Shown: piece by piece, positions 1-8,575 of the stretch
Position numbering within the stretch: position 1 is the first letter of the stretch
Layout: every line of letters begins with the position of its first letter
Assembly: GCA_030679915.1 (NCBI GenBank)
Contig: JAUXRY010000038.1
Span: forward strand, 1 to 64,000
DNA length: 64,000 bases
Origin: Thiobacillus sp.
GTDB taxonomy: Bacteria > Pseudomonadota > Gammaproteobacteria > Burkholderiales > Thiobacillaceae
Reading direction: 5' to 3'
Translations under genes and position numbers: made by a program
Notes under the pieces: model-generated
Databases searched by the model: none
Told to the model about the DNA's origin: nothing
What the model saw: the letters and a program-made list of their open reading frames with translations, nothing else

Positions 1-69
1 GCGCGACTCGGTCGCAGCCAGCATCGAGGAAACGGGTTCGATCTGAAGCAGCAAGGCAGGACGGTAAGA

Positions 70-102
70 AAAGAAAAACCCGCCTTCAACAAGCGGGCGG
101 GT
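70..102 (-). terminator. Possible minus-strand rho-independent terminator
   Basis: A 7-bp stem ACCCGCC/GGCGGGT (78-84 with 96-102) is followed, on the minus strand, by a T-rich tract (about 70-77). No minus-strand gene ending just to the right is apparent, so it may be a relic of a gene displaced by the AT-rich insert. The same bases also lie in an open minus frame running off the window, so the hairpin could be coincidental. Confidence 0.35.
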
Positions 103-137
103 AAGGCCTTCGCGCTTGACTACGGTCGGCTAATGGG

Positions 138-971
138 TGACCCCATTTTCCGCATATTTTTTAAGGGAGGAAAGGATGATTGAGGATAAAAGTCCAGAAG
201 AGTTACAGCGTCTAGATCTCGATCAGTTAAAAGCTAAGATTTATAGGATAAAAGCGGAAGCAGCGCTGCGCCAGGAACGAATCAAACGGGAACAGTTAAC
301 CCCTGAAGAAAAATTATTACGTGCAATATTCGGTAAGGAGGAAGAGGAGGACGTAGCAAAACATGCTTCAGAGACGATACCCAATCTTGGACCGCAAGGG
401 ATTTTTCGAATGGAAATGCGAGATGACCTAACTGTGCTGGAATTCATAGAAATAATGAGGGATTTTAACGATGCTTACGCCTCAATTCGATTTCTTCTAA
501 GAAAGTTTTCTAGCAATTATTCTGAACTGTATGAGCTGCTTTCTTTTCCACCAGTCAATCAACTTCCGACCTTTGCCCAACCAACTTTAGTAAGAGCGCA
601 TTTTAATTCACCGGGGTTCTGGGAGGCCTTGGCTAATCTAAATCCTTTAAAAGTGCTTTGTGACTACTTACAGCAACGCCATGAGCGTAAGAAGGACAAT
701 AATTACCGCAATGCATTTGAAGAACAAAGGCTTGCACTAGAGAATCTGAAGTTGCGCAATGAACTAATTGATCAACAAATAAAAAGCATGAAGGAAGTTG
801 GCTTCTCTGATGAGGAAATCAAAGAGCTCTTGAGTAACTACATTGCAGATCCATTGGAAAAGTTAGGTAAGAGAATTGACAGCGGACAGATTACTTCTGT
901 TGATGCATCGCCACTCTATGACGAGGAAAAGAAAAATGAAGAATAGACTAAAAAGCAAAAAAATGGGGTCA
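138..971. repeat. 12-bp perfect inverted repeat bracketing an AT-rich ORF
   Basis: The left arm TGACCCCATTTT (138-149) is the exact reverse complement of the right arm AAAATGGGGTCA (960-971). The segment between them holds a single AT-rich ORF (176-946), while the flanks are GC-rich. The arrangement suggests a small mobile or transferred unit. No transposase is present and I see no target duplication. Confidence 0.5.
176..946 (+). CDS. Hypothetical AT-rich, coiled-coil-containing protein
   Basis: I do not recognise the family. The start at 176 is preferred over an in-frame upstream ATG at 137 because a strong Shine-Dalgarno (GGGAGGAAAGG) lies directly before it. That gives 256 residues. The protein is highly charged: a Lys/Glu-rich helix near residues 5-50, and a second likely coiled coil around 165-210 rich in Glu, Leu, Arg and Asn. 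There is no signal peptide or obvious membrane segment. The gene is far richer in A and T than its neighbours and lies inside a 12-bp inverted repeat, so horizontal acquisition is likely. An accessory or defence-type role is conceivable but unsupported. Confidence 0.6.
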   Translation: MIEDKSPEELQRLDLDQLKAKIYRIKAEAALRQERIKREQLTPEEKLLRAIFGKEEEEDVAKHASETIPNLGPQGIFRMEMRDDLTVLEFIEIMRDFNDAYASIRFLLRKFSSNYSELYELLSFPPVNQLPTFAQPTLVRAHFNSPGFWEALANLNPLKVLCDYLQQRHERKKDNNYRNAFEEQRLALENLKLRNELIDQQIKSMKEVGFSDEEIKELLSNYIADPLEKLGKRIDSGQITSVDASPLYDEEKKNEE

Positions 972-1013
972 GTTCAGACACCATTATTTTGTTGAGACAA
1001 ACAGTCTACGAAT

Positions 1014-1044
1014 AAAAAAGAGCCCACATCAAGTGGGCTCTTTT
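1014..1044 (-). terminator. Terminator of the EAL-domain gene
   Basis: An 8-bp stem GAGCCCAC/GTGGGCTC (1020-1027 with 1033-1040) has a 5-nt loop. It is flanked by A6 on one side and T4 on the other, so it could act in both directions. It lies 47 bp beyond the stop of the minus-strand EAL gene. Confidence 0.75.
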
Positions 1045-1090
1045 CCGTCCATGAATCGGACTTGATTCAATTTGGCGATTAGGGAGAGGG

Positions 1091-1867
1091 TCAAGCCAGA
1101 CTGTCGTAGATCTCGGGCGGCACCGTCGCCAGCGTCCGGAACGCCGGGCGGGCGAAGTAATACCCTTGAAACAGCATAACGCCGAGGTCGCGAAGGACCA
1201 TGACTTCATCCCGCGACTCGACCCCTTCTGCGATGACGCGAATAGACAGGTCGCTGCACACCTGCATGATTCCGCGGGTGATGGCCTGGCGGCCCTTGTG
1301 CTTGTCGATATCGCGGATCAGCGCCATGTCCAGTTTGATCAGATCGGTCTGCAAATCGGCCAGCAGATTGAGCCCCGAGTAGCCTGCGCCAAAATCGTCG
1401 ATCGCCGTCAGGAATCCGCGCTGCTTGTAGTGCGTCACGATGTCGCGCAGATGCTCGTGGTCCTCCACCTGTTCGGCTTCCGTGATCTCGAAAATCATGC
1501 GTTCGATCGGAAATCCATAGGTCTTGGCGGCTTCCAGCGTCGTGCGGATGCAAAGCTCGGGACGGTAGACCGCGTTGGGCATGAAATTGATGCTGAGCAG
1601 GGAGGTCATGCCGAGCTGCGCGGCAAGCTGAATCGCCTTGACACGGCAGGCCTGGTCGAAGCGGTAGCGGTTGCTGTCGTTGACGTGGGTGAAGACATCA
1701 CCGGCGGATTCGTTGTTGAGGCCGCGCACCAGGGCTTCCTGGGCATAGACCTCGCGGGTATCGATGTTGACAATCGGCTGGAAGGCCATCGTGAACTCGA
1801 AATCCAGTCCGGAACCGCCGGCACACTCGGCGCAGCCGAGTTCTCTGAAATCTTTCTGAACGATCAT
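1091..1867 (-). CDS. Stand-alone EAL-domain cyclic-di-GMP phosphodiesterase
   Basis: The 258 residues form essentially one EAL domain, predicted to hydrolyse c-di-GMP to pGpG in the cytoplasm. Seen: the signature Glu in EALVRG (about residue 44), the DDFGAGYSGL loop, KLDMALIRDID, and AEGVES near the end, so the main catalytic and metal-binding positions are kept. No GGDEF, PAS or membrane segment is attached. A short N-terminal extension carries a CxxC pair (GCAECAGG, about residues 11-18), which could be a redox or metal-sensing element; that is inference. It is monocistronic with its own terminator. Its sensory input is unknown. Confidence 0.88.
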   Translation of the reverse strand: MIVQKDFRELGCAECAGGSGLDFEFTMAFQPIVNIDTREVYAQEALVRGLNNESAGDVFTHVNDSNRYRFDQACRVKAIQLAAQLGMTSLLSINFMPNAVYRPELCIRTTLEAAKTYGFPIERMIFEITEAEQVEDHEHLRDIVTHYKQRGFLTAIDDFGAGYSGLNLLADLQTDLIKLDMALIRDIDKHKGRQAITRGIMQVCSDLSIRVIAEGVESRDEVMVLRDLGVMLFQGYYFARPAFRTLATVPPEIYDSLA

Positions 1868-1975
1868 CGTGTGTAATCCCGAATCTCAGTGGAGCCAGGG
1901 AGTAAAAAGAGCAGTATAGCCTAGCCCTTTTCGACGTCTTCTCCGGGGCAGCACGGAGAAGACGTCCGCAGCAGA

Positions 1976-3091
1976 TCAGGGCAGACACGCCTTCAGCGCT
2001 TTCAGGCAGTAATCGACGTTTTCCTGCTTGGCCGAATAGCCCATCAGGCCGATGCGCCAGATTTTGCCGGACATGTCACCGAGGCCAGCGCCGATTTCAA
2101 GACTGAATTCGTTGAGCAGGCGGGCGCGGATCGCGGCTTCGTCCACACCTTCCGGCACGTAGATAGAGTTGAGTTGCGGCAGGCGGGCGGATTCCTCGAC
2201 CACGTACTTCAAGCCCATACCTTCGAGGCCGGCCTTGAGCTTTTCGTGCATGCTGCGGTGGCGCGCCCAAGCATTTTCCAATCCCTCTTCTTCCAGCACC
2301 ACCAGCGATTCGTGCAGACCGTACATCGGGTTGATCGGGGCGGTGTGGTGGTAGGTGCGTTTGCCGGCCGACTGCCAGTAACCCAGCACCAGGTTCAGGT
2401 CGAGGAACCAGCTTTGCACGGTGGTGGTACGTGCCTTGACGCGGGCAACTGCACGCTCTGAGAAGGATACGGGCGACAGGCCGGGCGTACACGACAGACA
2501 TTTCTGGCTGCCGGAATAGACGGCGTCGATACCCCATTTGTCCATGTAGAGCGGCGTGCCGCCGAGGCTGGTGACGCAATCCATGATGGTGAGCACGCCG
2601 AATTCCTGCGCGATCTTACCGAGGGTTTCGGCATCCGACTGTGCTCCGGTGGATGTCTCAGCGTGGACGAAAGCCAGCACCTTGGCATCGGGGTTGGCCT
2701 TGAGCGCGTCGCGCACTTTTTGCGGATCAACCGCGGTGCCCCATGCATCGTCGACCATGACGGGTACGCCGCCGCAGCGTTTGACGTTCTCCATCATGCG
2801 GCCGCCAAACACACCGTTGCGGCACACGATCACTTTGTCGCCCGGTTCCACCAGATTGACGAAGCACATTTCCATGCCGGCAGAACCGGGGGCGGAGACT
2901 GGGAAGGTCAGCGAATTTTCAGTTTGAAACGCCATCCGCAGCATGGATTTGATCTGTTCCATCAGTTCGACAAAAGCCGGGTCGAGGTGACCGATGGTCG
3001 GGCGTGCCATCGCGTCGAGGACACGCTGGGGCACGTCGGAAGGGCCGGGACCCATGAGGATGCGCTTGGGGGGGATGAAAGATGCGGTCAT
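1976..3091 (-). CDS. Class V aminotransferase (alanine/serine-glyoxylate type)
   Basis: The 371-residue PLP enzyme of fold type I matches the family of alanine-glyoxylate, serine-glyoxylate and serine-pyruvate aminotransferases. Seen: the N-terminal GPGPSDVP motif, the cofactor region around DCVTSLGG (about 171-178), and SGSQKCLS with the likely Schiff-base Lys197. Family knowledge suggests transamination of glyoxylate to glycine, for example to recycle photorespiratory glycolate in an autotroph. The substrate cannot be settled from sequence. It lies alone between the EAL gene and a divergent exported-protein gene. Confidence 0.85.
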   Translation of the reverse strand: MTASFIPPKRILMGPGPSDVPQRVLDAMARPTIGHLDPAFVELMEQIKSMLRMAFQTENSLTFPVSAPGSAGMEMCFVNLVEPGDKVIVCRNGVFGGRMMENVKRCGGVPVMVDDAWGTAVDPQKVRDALKANPDAKVLAFVHAETSTGAQSDAETLGKIAQEFGVLTIMDCVTSLGGTPLYMDKWGIDAVYSGSQKCLSCTPGLSPVSFSERAVARVKARTTTVQSWFLDLNLVLGYWQSAGKRTYHHTAPINPMYGLHESLVVLEEEGLENAWARHRSMHEKLKAGLEGMGLKYVVEESARLPQLNSIYVPEGVDEAAIRARLLNEFSLEIGAGLGDMSGKIWRIGLMGYSAKQENVDYCLKALKACLP

Positions 3092-3267
3092 AACCTTGGT
3101 CTCTATGTGGAAAACGTCAACTAAAACAAGGGCTTGATTTTACGCGCAAATGGCTGCTCCTGAAAACGCGCAGGGCCGCGTTGCTCATCCTGGACTTTGA
3201 ATGAATGCCATTGGCAGCGCGCGCCTGGTGTTCTATGGTGATAGTTTCCTATCGAGCGAGGTGAAGC

Positions 3268-3804
3268 ATGCATCATTCAGCCTATCGGTTGGTACTGGCC
3301 AGCATCGGGTTTGCTTGTTTGATCGGGTTGTCCGGCCTGGTGTCGAGTGTATGGGCGAATCCTGCATCAGAGGCGGCGTTGTCGGCCGCTGACCAAGTTG
3401 CGATATTCAAGGCGGCGGGAGCGATTCAGCGCAAGGGCAAGTGGGTGATTTGCGACCCGCCTGCCGACAGCGGCGCCCCGGCCTCGGAAGCCTTGATCGA
3501 GCAGGTGCGCGATATCAATGGCGATGGCCGTCCCGAGGCGGTGGTGACCGATGGCGGGATTTATTGCTATGGCCATGCTGGCGTCGGGTTTCAGTTGCTG
3601 AGTAAACAGTCGAATGGCACCTGGCGCGTCATCACCCGCGACGCAGGAATCCTGGAAACGCTTAAAACCCAGGGGGTGGGCGGGTGGCCGGATATTTCGA
3701 TTGGCGGACCGGGGTTCTGCTTTCCGGTGCAGCGCTGGAATGGCAAGGCCTACACATTGAACCGTTACGAATATGAAGGGAAACGCTGCAAACCACAGCG
3801 TTAA
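3268..3804 (+). CDS. Exported protein of unknown function
   Basis: The 178-residue protein has a clear Sec signal peptide: basic start, hydrophobic core and a likely VWA cleavage site near residue 30. The mature part contains DINGDGRPEAVVTDGG (about residues 84-99), a calcium-binding, FG-GAP/VCBS-like Asp-rich loop, and three further cysteines that could form disulfides in the periplasm. No catalytic motif is recognised. The gene converges on ttcA with 7 bp between the stop codons. Confidence 0.7.
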   Translation: MHHSAYRLVLASIGFACLIGLSGLVSSVWANPASEAALSAADQVAIFKAAGAIQRKGKWVICDPPADSGAPASEALIEQVRDINGDGRPEAVVTDGGIYCYGHAGVGFQLLSKQSNGTWRVITRDAGILETLKTQGVGGWPDISIGGPGFCFPVQRWNGKAYTLNRYEYEGKRCKPQR

Positions 3805-3811
3805 GGGTCGC

Positions 3812-4609
3812 TCAGGCCGGTGATAAAGCGGGCTTCTGCGTTTTCTCCTGGCCTTCAGCGGGCGGTTCACCCATCAGCGGTTTCATCGCAGTCAGCATGC
3901 TGTTGAAAATGCGCGGGTGGGTTTTTTCCTGCTCGGCCAGCATCTGCTTCATGGCGTAGCGTTGCTGCGGCTTGGCAAAGCAGCCGGGACAGTTTTCGAA
4001 AATCACCGGCAGACCGGAGTCTGCGGCGAAGGCGCGGGTTTGACGTTCGCGCGCATAGACAAACGGACGAATGATGCGCAGGTCGCCCGCGTCGTTGAGG
4101 TAATGTGGTGACATGGTGCGCAGTTTGCCGCCAAACAGCATTGACATCATCAAGGTTTCAGCGAGGTCGTCCAGATGCTGGGCCAGCACGACAACGTTGC
4201 AGTTTTGCTCGCGCGCAACGCGGTAAAGAATGCCGCGGCGCATGCGTGAGCAATACGCGCAGAACGAATCGGATTCCTTGGTCAGCGTTTTTTGCCCTTC
4301 GGCGACGATCGGCTGCGACTCCAGGAAGTAGGGCACGCCAAGCTCAGCCATATACGGGATCAAGGGCGACGGATCATATTGGTCCGACTGCGGGTCGACT
4401 GTGCACGCCAGCAGCTCGAATTTGATCGGCGCCTTCTGTTGCAGATGATGCAGCGTGTGCAGCAGTGACAGCGAATCCTTGCCGCCCGACAGCCCAAGCA
4501 GAATACGGTCGCCGTTGCGAATCATGCGGTAATCGCCGATGGCGCGCCCAGCGGCGGTAAGCAGCGAACGCGCGGGTTTCACCCAAGCTGTCGTCGTCGT
4601 GTCATTCAT
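3812..4609 (-). CDS. ttcA: tRNA 2-thiocytidine biosynthesis protein TtcA
   Basis: TtcA thiolates cytidine 32 in some tRNAs, using ATP and a [4Fe-4S] cluster. The 265-residue protein shows the PP-loop SGGKDS (about 41-46) and the cluster/sulfur-transfer CAYC pair (Cys118, Cys121). A third conserved Cys is in ENCPGCF (about 208-211), and QRYAMKQML is near the C-terminus. Its ATG overlaps the msbA stop by four bases, so it is translationally linked to msbA. A short Pro/Ala-rich tail follows the conserved domain. Confidence 0.93.
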   Translation of the reverse strand: MNDTTTTAWVKPARSLLTAAGRAIGDYRMIRNGDRILLGLSGGKDSLSLLHTLHHLQQKAPIKFELLACTVDPQSDQYDPSPLIPYMAELGVPYFLESQPIVAEGQKTLTKESDSFCAYCSRMRRGILYRVAREQNCNVVVLAQHLDDLAETLMMSMLFGGKLRTMSPHYLNDAGDLRIIRPFVYARERQTRAFAADSGLPVIFENCPGCFAKPQQRYAMKQMLAEQEKTHPRIFNSMLTAMKPLMGEPPAEGQEKTQKPALSPA

Positions 4610-6366
4610 ACGGAAAATTGCATCGCGTGGAGTTGGGCATAGCGACCCTGTTTGGCAATGAGTTCAGCGTGGTTGCCGATCTCGACGATGCGCCCGCCTT
4701 CCAGCACCACGATGCGGCTCGCACGTTCAATGGTGGAAAGCCGATGCGCGACAACCAGCGTGGTGCGGTTGGTAATCAGGGTGTCGAGCGCGGCCTGGAC
4801 GTGACGCTCCGATTCGTTGTCGAGCGCTGAGGTGGCTTCATCCAGAATCAGCAGGGGGGCATTTTTCAGAATCGCGCGGGCGATGGCAATGCGTTGGCGC
4901 TGGCCGCCAGAGAGCCGCATGCCGTTTTCGCCAATAAGCGTGTCCAGACCCTCCGGCATGGCCTGAATGAAGTCCCACGCATGGGCCGCGATGCAGGCGT
5001 CACGGATCTCGTCGGCGGTGGCGTCGCGCTTGCTGCCATAGGCGATGTTATGGCCCAGCGTATCGTTGAACAGCACCACGTCCTGCGACACGAGTGCGAT
5101 GTGGTTGCGCAGGTTCTGCAGGCGAATATCACGAAGATCGATACCGTCGAGTTCGATCGATCCGGCGTCCGGATCGTAGAAACGCGGCATCAGATTGGCC
5201 AGGGTGGTCTTGCCGGAACCGGAGGCGCCCACCAGTGCCACGGTTTCACCGGGCGCAATGTCGAGTGAAATGTCGGCCAGCGCGGGCACGGTCTTGCCCG
5301 GATACGTCAGCATCACCTGCTTGAATACCAGCCGACCTTCGATGCGATCCAGCGTGCGGGTGCCGGAATCACGCTCGGCATCCTGGTCGAGCATGCTGAA
5401 GATGGTTTCGGACGCGGCGAGCCCGCGTTGCAACTGGTCGTTGACGCCAGTGAGCCGCTTCAGCGGCGCAAAGAGCAGCAGCATGGCCATGAAAAAGGCG
5501 ACAAAGCCACCGACTGTGGTGGTGTTGGTGGAAGCCTGTCCGGCCGCGATATAGACAATCGCTGCCAGTGCAATCGCGGCAATGAACTGAATTACGGGTT
5601 CGTACACGGCGTTGGCGGCGACCCGTTTCATCTCGAACAAACGCGCCAGATTGGCGGCCTGGCGGAAGCGTGTCTGCTCGTATTCCTCGCCGCCGTAAAG
5701 TTTGACCACGCGATGCCCGCCGACCGCCTCATCAACCACCTGGGTGAGGTCGCCGATATTCTGCTGCGCCTTGCGCGACAGTCCGCGCAGCCGTTTGCTG
5801 GCCATGCGAACGATCAACAGCGTGAGCGGCACCAGCGCAAACACAATCAGCGTCAGCCGCCAGTTGAGCCACAGCAGATAGCCTAGCAATCCCAGCACAG
5901 TGACGGTGTCGCGGACCAGCGTGGTGAGCGAGCTGGTGGCCGATTGCGTGACCTGGTTGACGTTGAATGCCAGTTGTGCGATCAACTGGCCGCTTGGATT
6001 CTGGTCAAAGTAGCGCGTCGGTAATGTCATCAACTTGTCGAACATCGCGCCGCGCAAATCCATCACCAGCCGGCTGCCTACCCAGGCCATGCAATAGGTA
6101 CTGATGAAACTGGTGATGCCGCGCACCAAAAACAGCGCTAGCAGCAAAATCGGAATCCAGCGGATGAAATCCTGGTCTTTGGCCACAAAGCCCTTGTCCA
6201 ACAGCGGTTTGAACAGCGCTGGCAGCATCGGCTCGGTGGCGGCGGTGAGAATCAACGCGACGAGAGACAGCGCAAACATGCGCCAATAAGGCTTCACATA
6301 GCTGAGCAGGCGGCCATACAACGCGCGACTATCACGCACGTCAGAAGCGGGGGAGGCGGCTTTCAT
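4606..6366 (-). CDS. msbA: Lipid A export ABC transporter MsbA
   Basis: The 586-residue half-transporter flips lipid A-core across the inner membrane as a homodimer. Seen: an N-terminal six-helix ABC exporter domain (residues about 20-320), then a nucleotide-binding domain with Walker A GASGSGKTT, the signature LSGGQRQR, Walker B LLILDEATSALD and an H-loop in VVAHRLST. Length and order are standard for MsbA. It lies between mgtE and ttcA with four-base stop/start overlaps on both sides, suggesting one transcript. Confidence 0.92.
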   Translation of the reverse strand: MKAASPASDVRDSRALYGRLLSYVKPYWRMFALSLVALILTAATEPMLPALFKPLLDKGFVAKDQDFIRWIPILLLALFLVRGITSFISTYCMAWVGSRLVMDLRGAMFDKLMTLPTRYFDQNPSGQLIAQLAFNVNQVTQSATSSLTTLVRDTVTVLGLLGYLLWLNWRLTLIVFALVPLTLLIVRMASKRLRGLSRKAQQNIGDLTQVVDEAVGGHRVVKLYGGEEYEQTRFRQAANLARLFEMKRVAANAVYEPVIQFIAAIALAAIVYIAAGQASTNTTTVGGFVAFFMAMLLLFAPLKRLTGVNDQLQRGLAASETIFSMLDQDAERDSGTRTLDRIEGRLVFKQVMLTYPGKTVPALADISLDIAPGETVALVGASGSGKTTLANLMPRFYDPDAGSIELDGIDLRDIRLQNLRNHIALVSQDVVLFNDTLGHNIAYGSKRDATADEIRDACIAAHAWDFIQAMPEGLDTLIGENGMRLSGGQRQRIAIARAILKNAPLLILDEATSALDNESERHVQAALDTLITNRTTLVVAHRLSTIERASRIVVLEGGRIVEIGNHAELIAKQGRYAQLHAMQFSV

Positions 6367-7805
6367 AGCAGCAGGAGGGTGGCGAGGCCGAGGAAGATGA
6401 AAAAGCCCATGCTATCGGTGATGAAGGTAAGCAACACCGACGAACCGATAGCCGGGTCGCGGTTCAAGCGTTCCAGGATCATGGGAATAAAAGTGCCCGC
6501 CAATGCCGCCACCAGCAGGTTCAACAGCATCGCCAGTGCCATCACCCCGCCCAGCGCCGGGTAGTCGTACAGCAGCCACGCGAAGACGCCGACCACCGAT
6601 CCCCACACCAGGCCGTTGAGCAGGGCGACGCCGATTTCCTTGGTCACCAGTCGGCGCGCATTGGCCGTGGTGATGTGGCCCAAAGCCAGTCCGCGAATGA
6701 TCAGCGTAATGGTCTGGTTGCCCGAGTTGCCACCAATGCCGGCGATGATCGGCATCAGCGCCGCCAGCGCAGCCAGTTTTTCGATGCTGCCTTCAAACGT
6801 ACCAATCACACGCGATGCAATAAAGGCGGTGCACAAGTTCACCGCCAGCCACATCCAGCGGTTTTTCGCCGCGTTCCATACCGAAGAGAACAAGTCTTCC
6901 TCATCCTGCAAACCCGCCATCGACAGCATGTCGGCATCCGCCGATTCGCGGATGTAGTCGACCACCGCGTTCACCGTGAGACGGCCAATTAACCGCCCGG
7001 ACGCGTCCACCACCGGCGCCATCACCAGGTCGTAACGTTCGAACGCTTGTGAGGCTTCGTCGGCTTCGTCCTCGGGACGGAACTTCACAAAGTCCTCGAC
7101 CATGATCGCCGCGACTGAGGCCTCGGGGTCGGTCGTCAACAGGCGTTTCAGTGGTAGCACGCCGATGATCTCGTCGGCATGGTCAACCACGAACAACTTG
7201 TCCAGATGGTCGGGCAGTTCGCCCAGGCGACGCAGATAGCGCAAGGCGACTTCCAGCGTCACGTCCGCGCGGATCGTCACCATCTCGAAGTCCATCAGCG
7301 CGCCCACCGTGTCCTCCGGGTAGGCCAGCGCCGACTGCAGCAGCGCACGTTTCTGTGCGTCCAGCGTGGTCAGCAGTTCCTCGATCACATCGCGCGGCAG
7401 GTCGGCCGCGATGTCGGCGATTTCGTCGGTGTCGAGTGATTCGGCGGCGGCTAGCAGCTCCGCCTTGTTCATGTTCTGGATCAGCGATTCGCGAACCGAG
7501 TCCGACACCTGCAGCAGAATCTCACCGTTCTGCTCGGCATCAACCAAATTCCACACCAGTCGGCGTTCGTTCTGCGGCAGGGCTTCCAGGATGTAGGCGA
7601 TATCAGCCGGGTGCAGGTCGTCCAGTCGCCCCTGCAATTCAGCCAGGAGTCGCGTGTGCTCCCGATTGTCGGGCAGATCCTCCTGCATCCCACCCTGCCG
7701 GTGGACGAGCTCCTCCACTTGCCGCATCTTGGCGAGCAGCGTCTGGATCTGTTCCAGGCTGTTTTCCAGGTTGTCTTGCGACTGGTTTTCGAGGGAATCG
7801 GTCAT
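6363..7805 (-). CDS. mgtE: Magnesium transporter MgtE
   Basis: The 480-residue Mg2+ channel/transporter has the MgtE layout. An N-terminal superhelical Mg2+-sensing domain (about 1-130) is followed by two CBS domains (about 135-260) and a C-terminal membrane domain with five helices (about 290-480). The pore region carries the family's GGNSGNQT motif. It is first in the overlapping mgtE-msbA-ttcA chain. Family members close when cytosolic Mg2+ is high. No Mg2+ riboswitch was seen upstream. Confidence 0.92.
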   Translation of the reverse strand: MTDSLENQSQDNLENSLEQIQTLLAKMRQVEELVHRQGGMQEDLPDNREHTRLLAELQGRLDDLHPADIAYILEALPQNERRLVWNLVDAEQNGEILLQVSDSVRESLIQNMNKAELLAAAESLDTDEIADIAADLPRDVIEELLTTLDAQKRALLQSALAYPEDTVGALMDFEMVTIRADVTLEVALRYLRRLGELPDHLDKLFVVDHADEIIGVLPLKRLLTTDPEASVAAIMVEDFVKFRPEDEADEASQAFERYDLVMAPVVDASGRLIGRLTVNAVVDYIRESADADMLSMAGLQDEEDLFSSVWNAAKNRWMWLAVNLCTAFIASRVIGTFEGSIEKLAALAALMPIIAGIGGNSGNQTITLIIRGLALGHITTANARRLVTKEIGVALLNGLVWGSVVGVFAWLLYDYPALGGVMALAMLLNLLVAALAGTFIPMILERLNRDPAIGSSVLLTFITDSMGFFIFLGLATLLLL

Positions 7806-7873
7806 GATCGGGCCGGGTTGCGAACGACCGATTGTAGCGCGTTACAGCAGATATCCGGGCTGACTACCCCCGG

Positions 7874-8575
7874 TTAACGTGGCACCCGGGCATATCCCAT
7901 ATAGCGATTGATCACCGCAACACGCCGTTGATAGGCGCGCGAGCTGCGATTGTTCTCGTACCACCGCGGGTTGGGCACCATGGCGGCCATGCGGGCGGCC
8001 TGGTTGCGGCTGAGTTTGGCAGCGGAGGTTTTGTAGTAACGGCGGGCGGCGGCTTCGGCACCGTAAATGCCGTTGCCCCATTCGATGACGTTGAGGTAGA
8101 CCTCAAGAATTCGGCGCTTGCTCCAGGTGGCTTCGATCATCAGCGTGATGACGGCTTCCTGGCCTTTGCGAATGAAGCTGCGCTCGCCGGTGAGAAACAG
8201 ATTTTTGGCGAGCTGCTGGCTGATGGTGGAGCCGCCGGCGACGAGCTTGCCTTTTTTCAGGTTCTTTTTGACTGCAGCTTCAATACCTTCGACGTCGAAG
8301 CCTTCGTGCGAGAGAAACTTGCCGTCTTCGGCGGCCACGATGGCGCGCTTCAGGTTGATCGAGATGCGGTCATACGGCACCCACTTGTGGCGCAGTTCGG
8401 CGCCGGGTTTTTTGTCCTGCTGGCGTTCCAGCCCGGCTGCCATGAAGGCGGTGGATTTGGGATTGTGATCGATCCACCACAGCACATGCGCAAAGATCCA
8501 CACTTGATACAGCAACACCAGCGCGATGGCGACAGCGATAGCCTTGCCCAGCCAGCCCATCAAGGTGCGGATCAT
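7874..8575 (-). CDS. mtgA: Monofunctional peptidoglycan transglycosylase MtgA
   Basis: A GT51 glycosyltransferase polymerises lipid II glycan strands at the periplasmic face. The start at 8575 is chosen because its ATG overlaps the aroE stop (ATGA); an in-frame codon further upstream lies inside aroE. The resulting 233 residues begin with one membrane anchor (about 5-30). The catalytic EDGKFLSHEGFD motif and GGSTISQQLAKNLFL are intact. There is no transpeptidase domain, as expected for MtgA. Confidence 0.92.
   Translation of the reverse strand: MIRTLMGWLGKAIAVAIALVLLYQVWIFAHVLWWIDHNPKSTAFMAAGLERQQDKKPGAELRHKWVPYDRISINLKRAIVAAEDGKFLSHEGFDVEGIEAAVKKNLKKGKLVAGGSTISQQLAKNLFLTGERSFIRKGQEAVITLMIEATWSKRRILEVYLNVIEWGNGIYGAEAAARRYYKTSAAKLSRNQAARMAAMVPNPRWYENNRSSRAYQRRVAVINRYMGYARVPR

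Noticed and set aside
1-128. Minus-strand open frame running off the left edge
   Set aside because: It opens after a TAG near 130 and reads plausibly, but no family is recognised and the same bases form a terminator-like hairpin.
1166-1876. Long plus-strand ORF opposite the EAL gene
   Set aside because: Shadow frame; the minus strand carries all EAL motifs.
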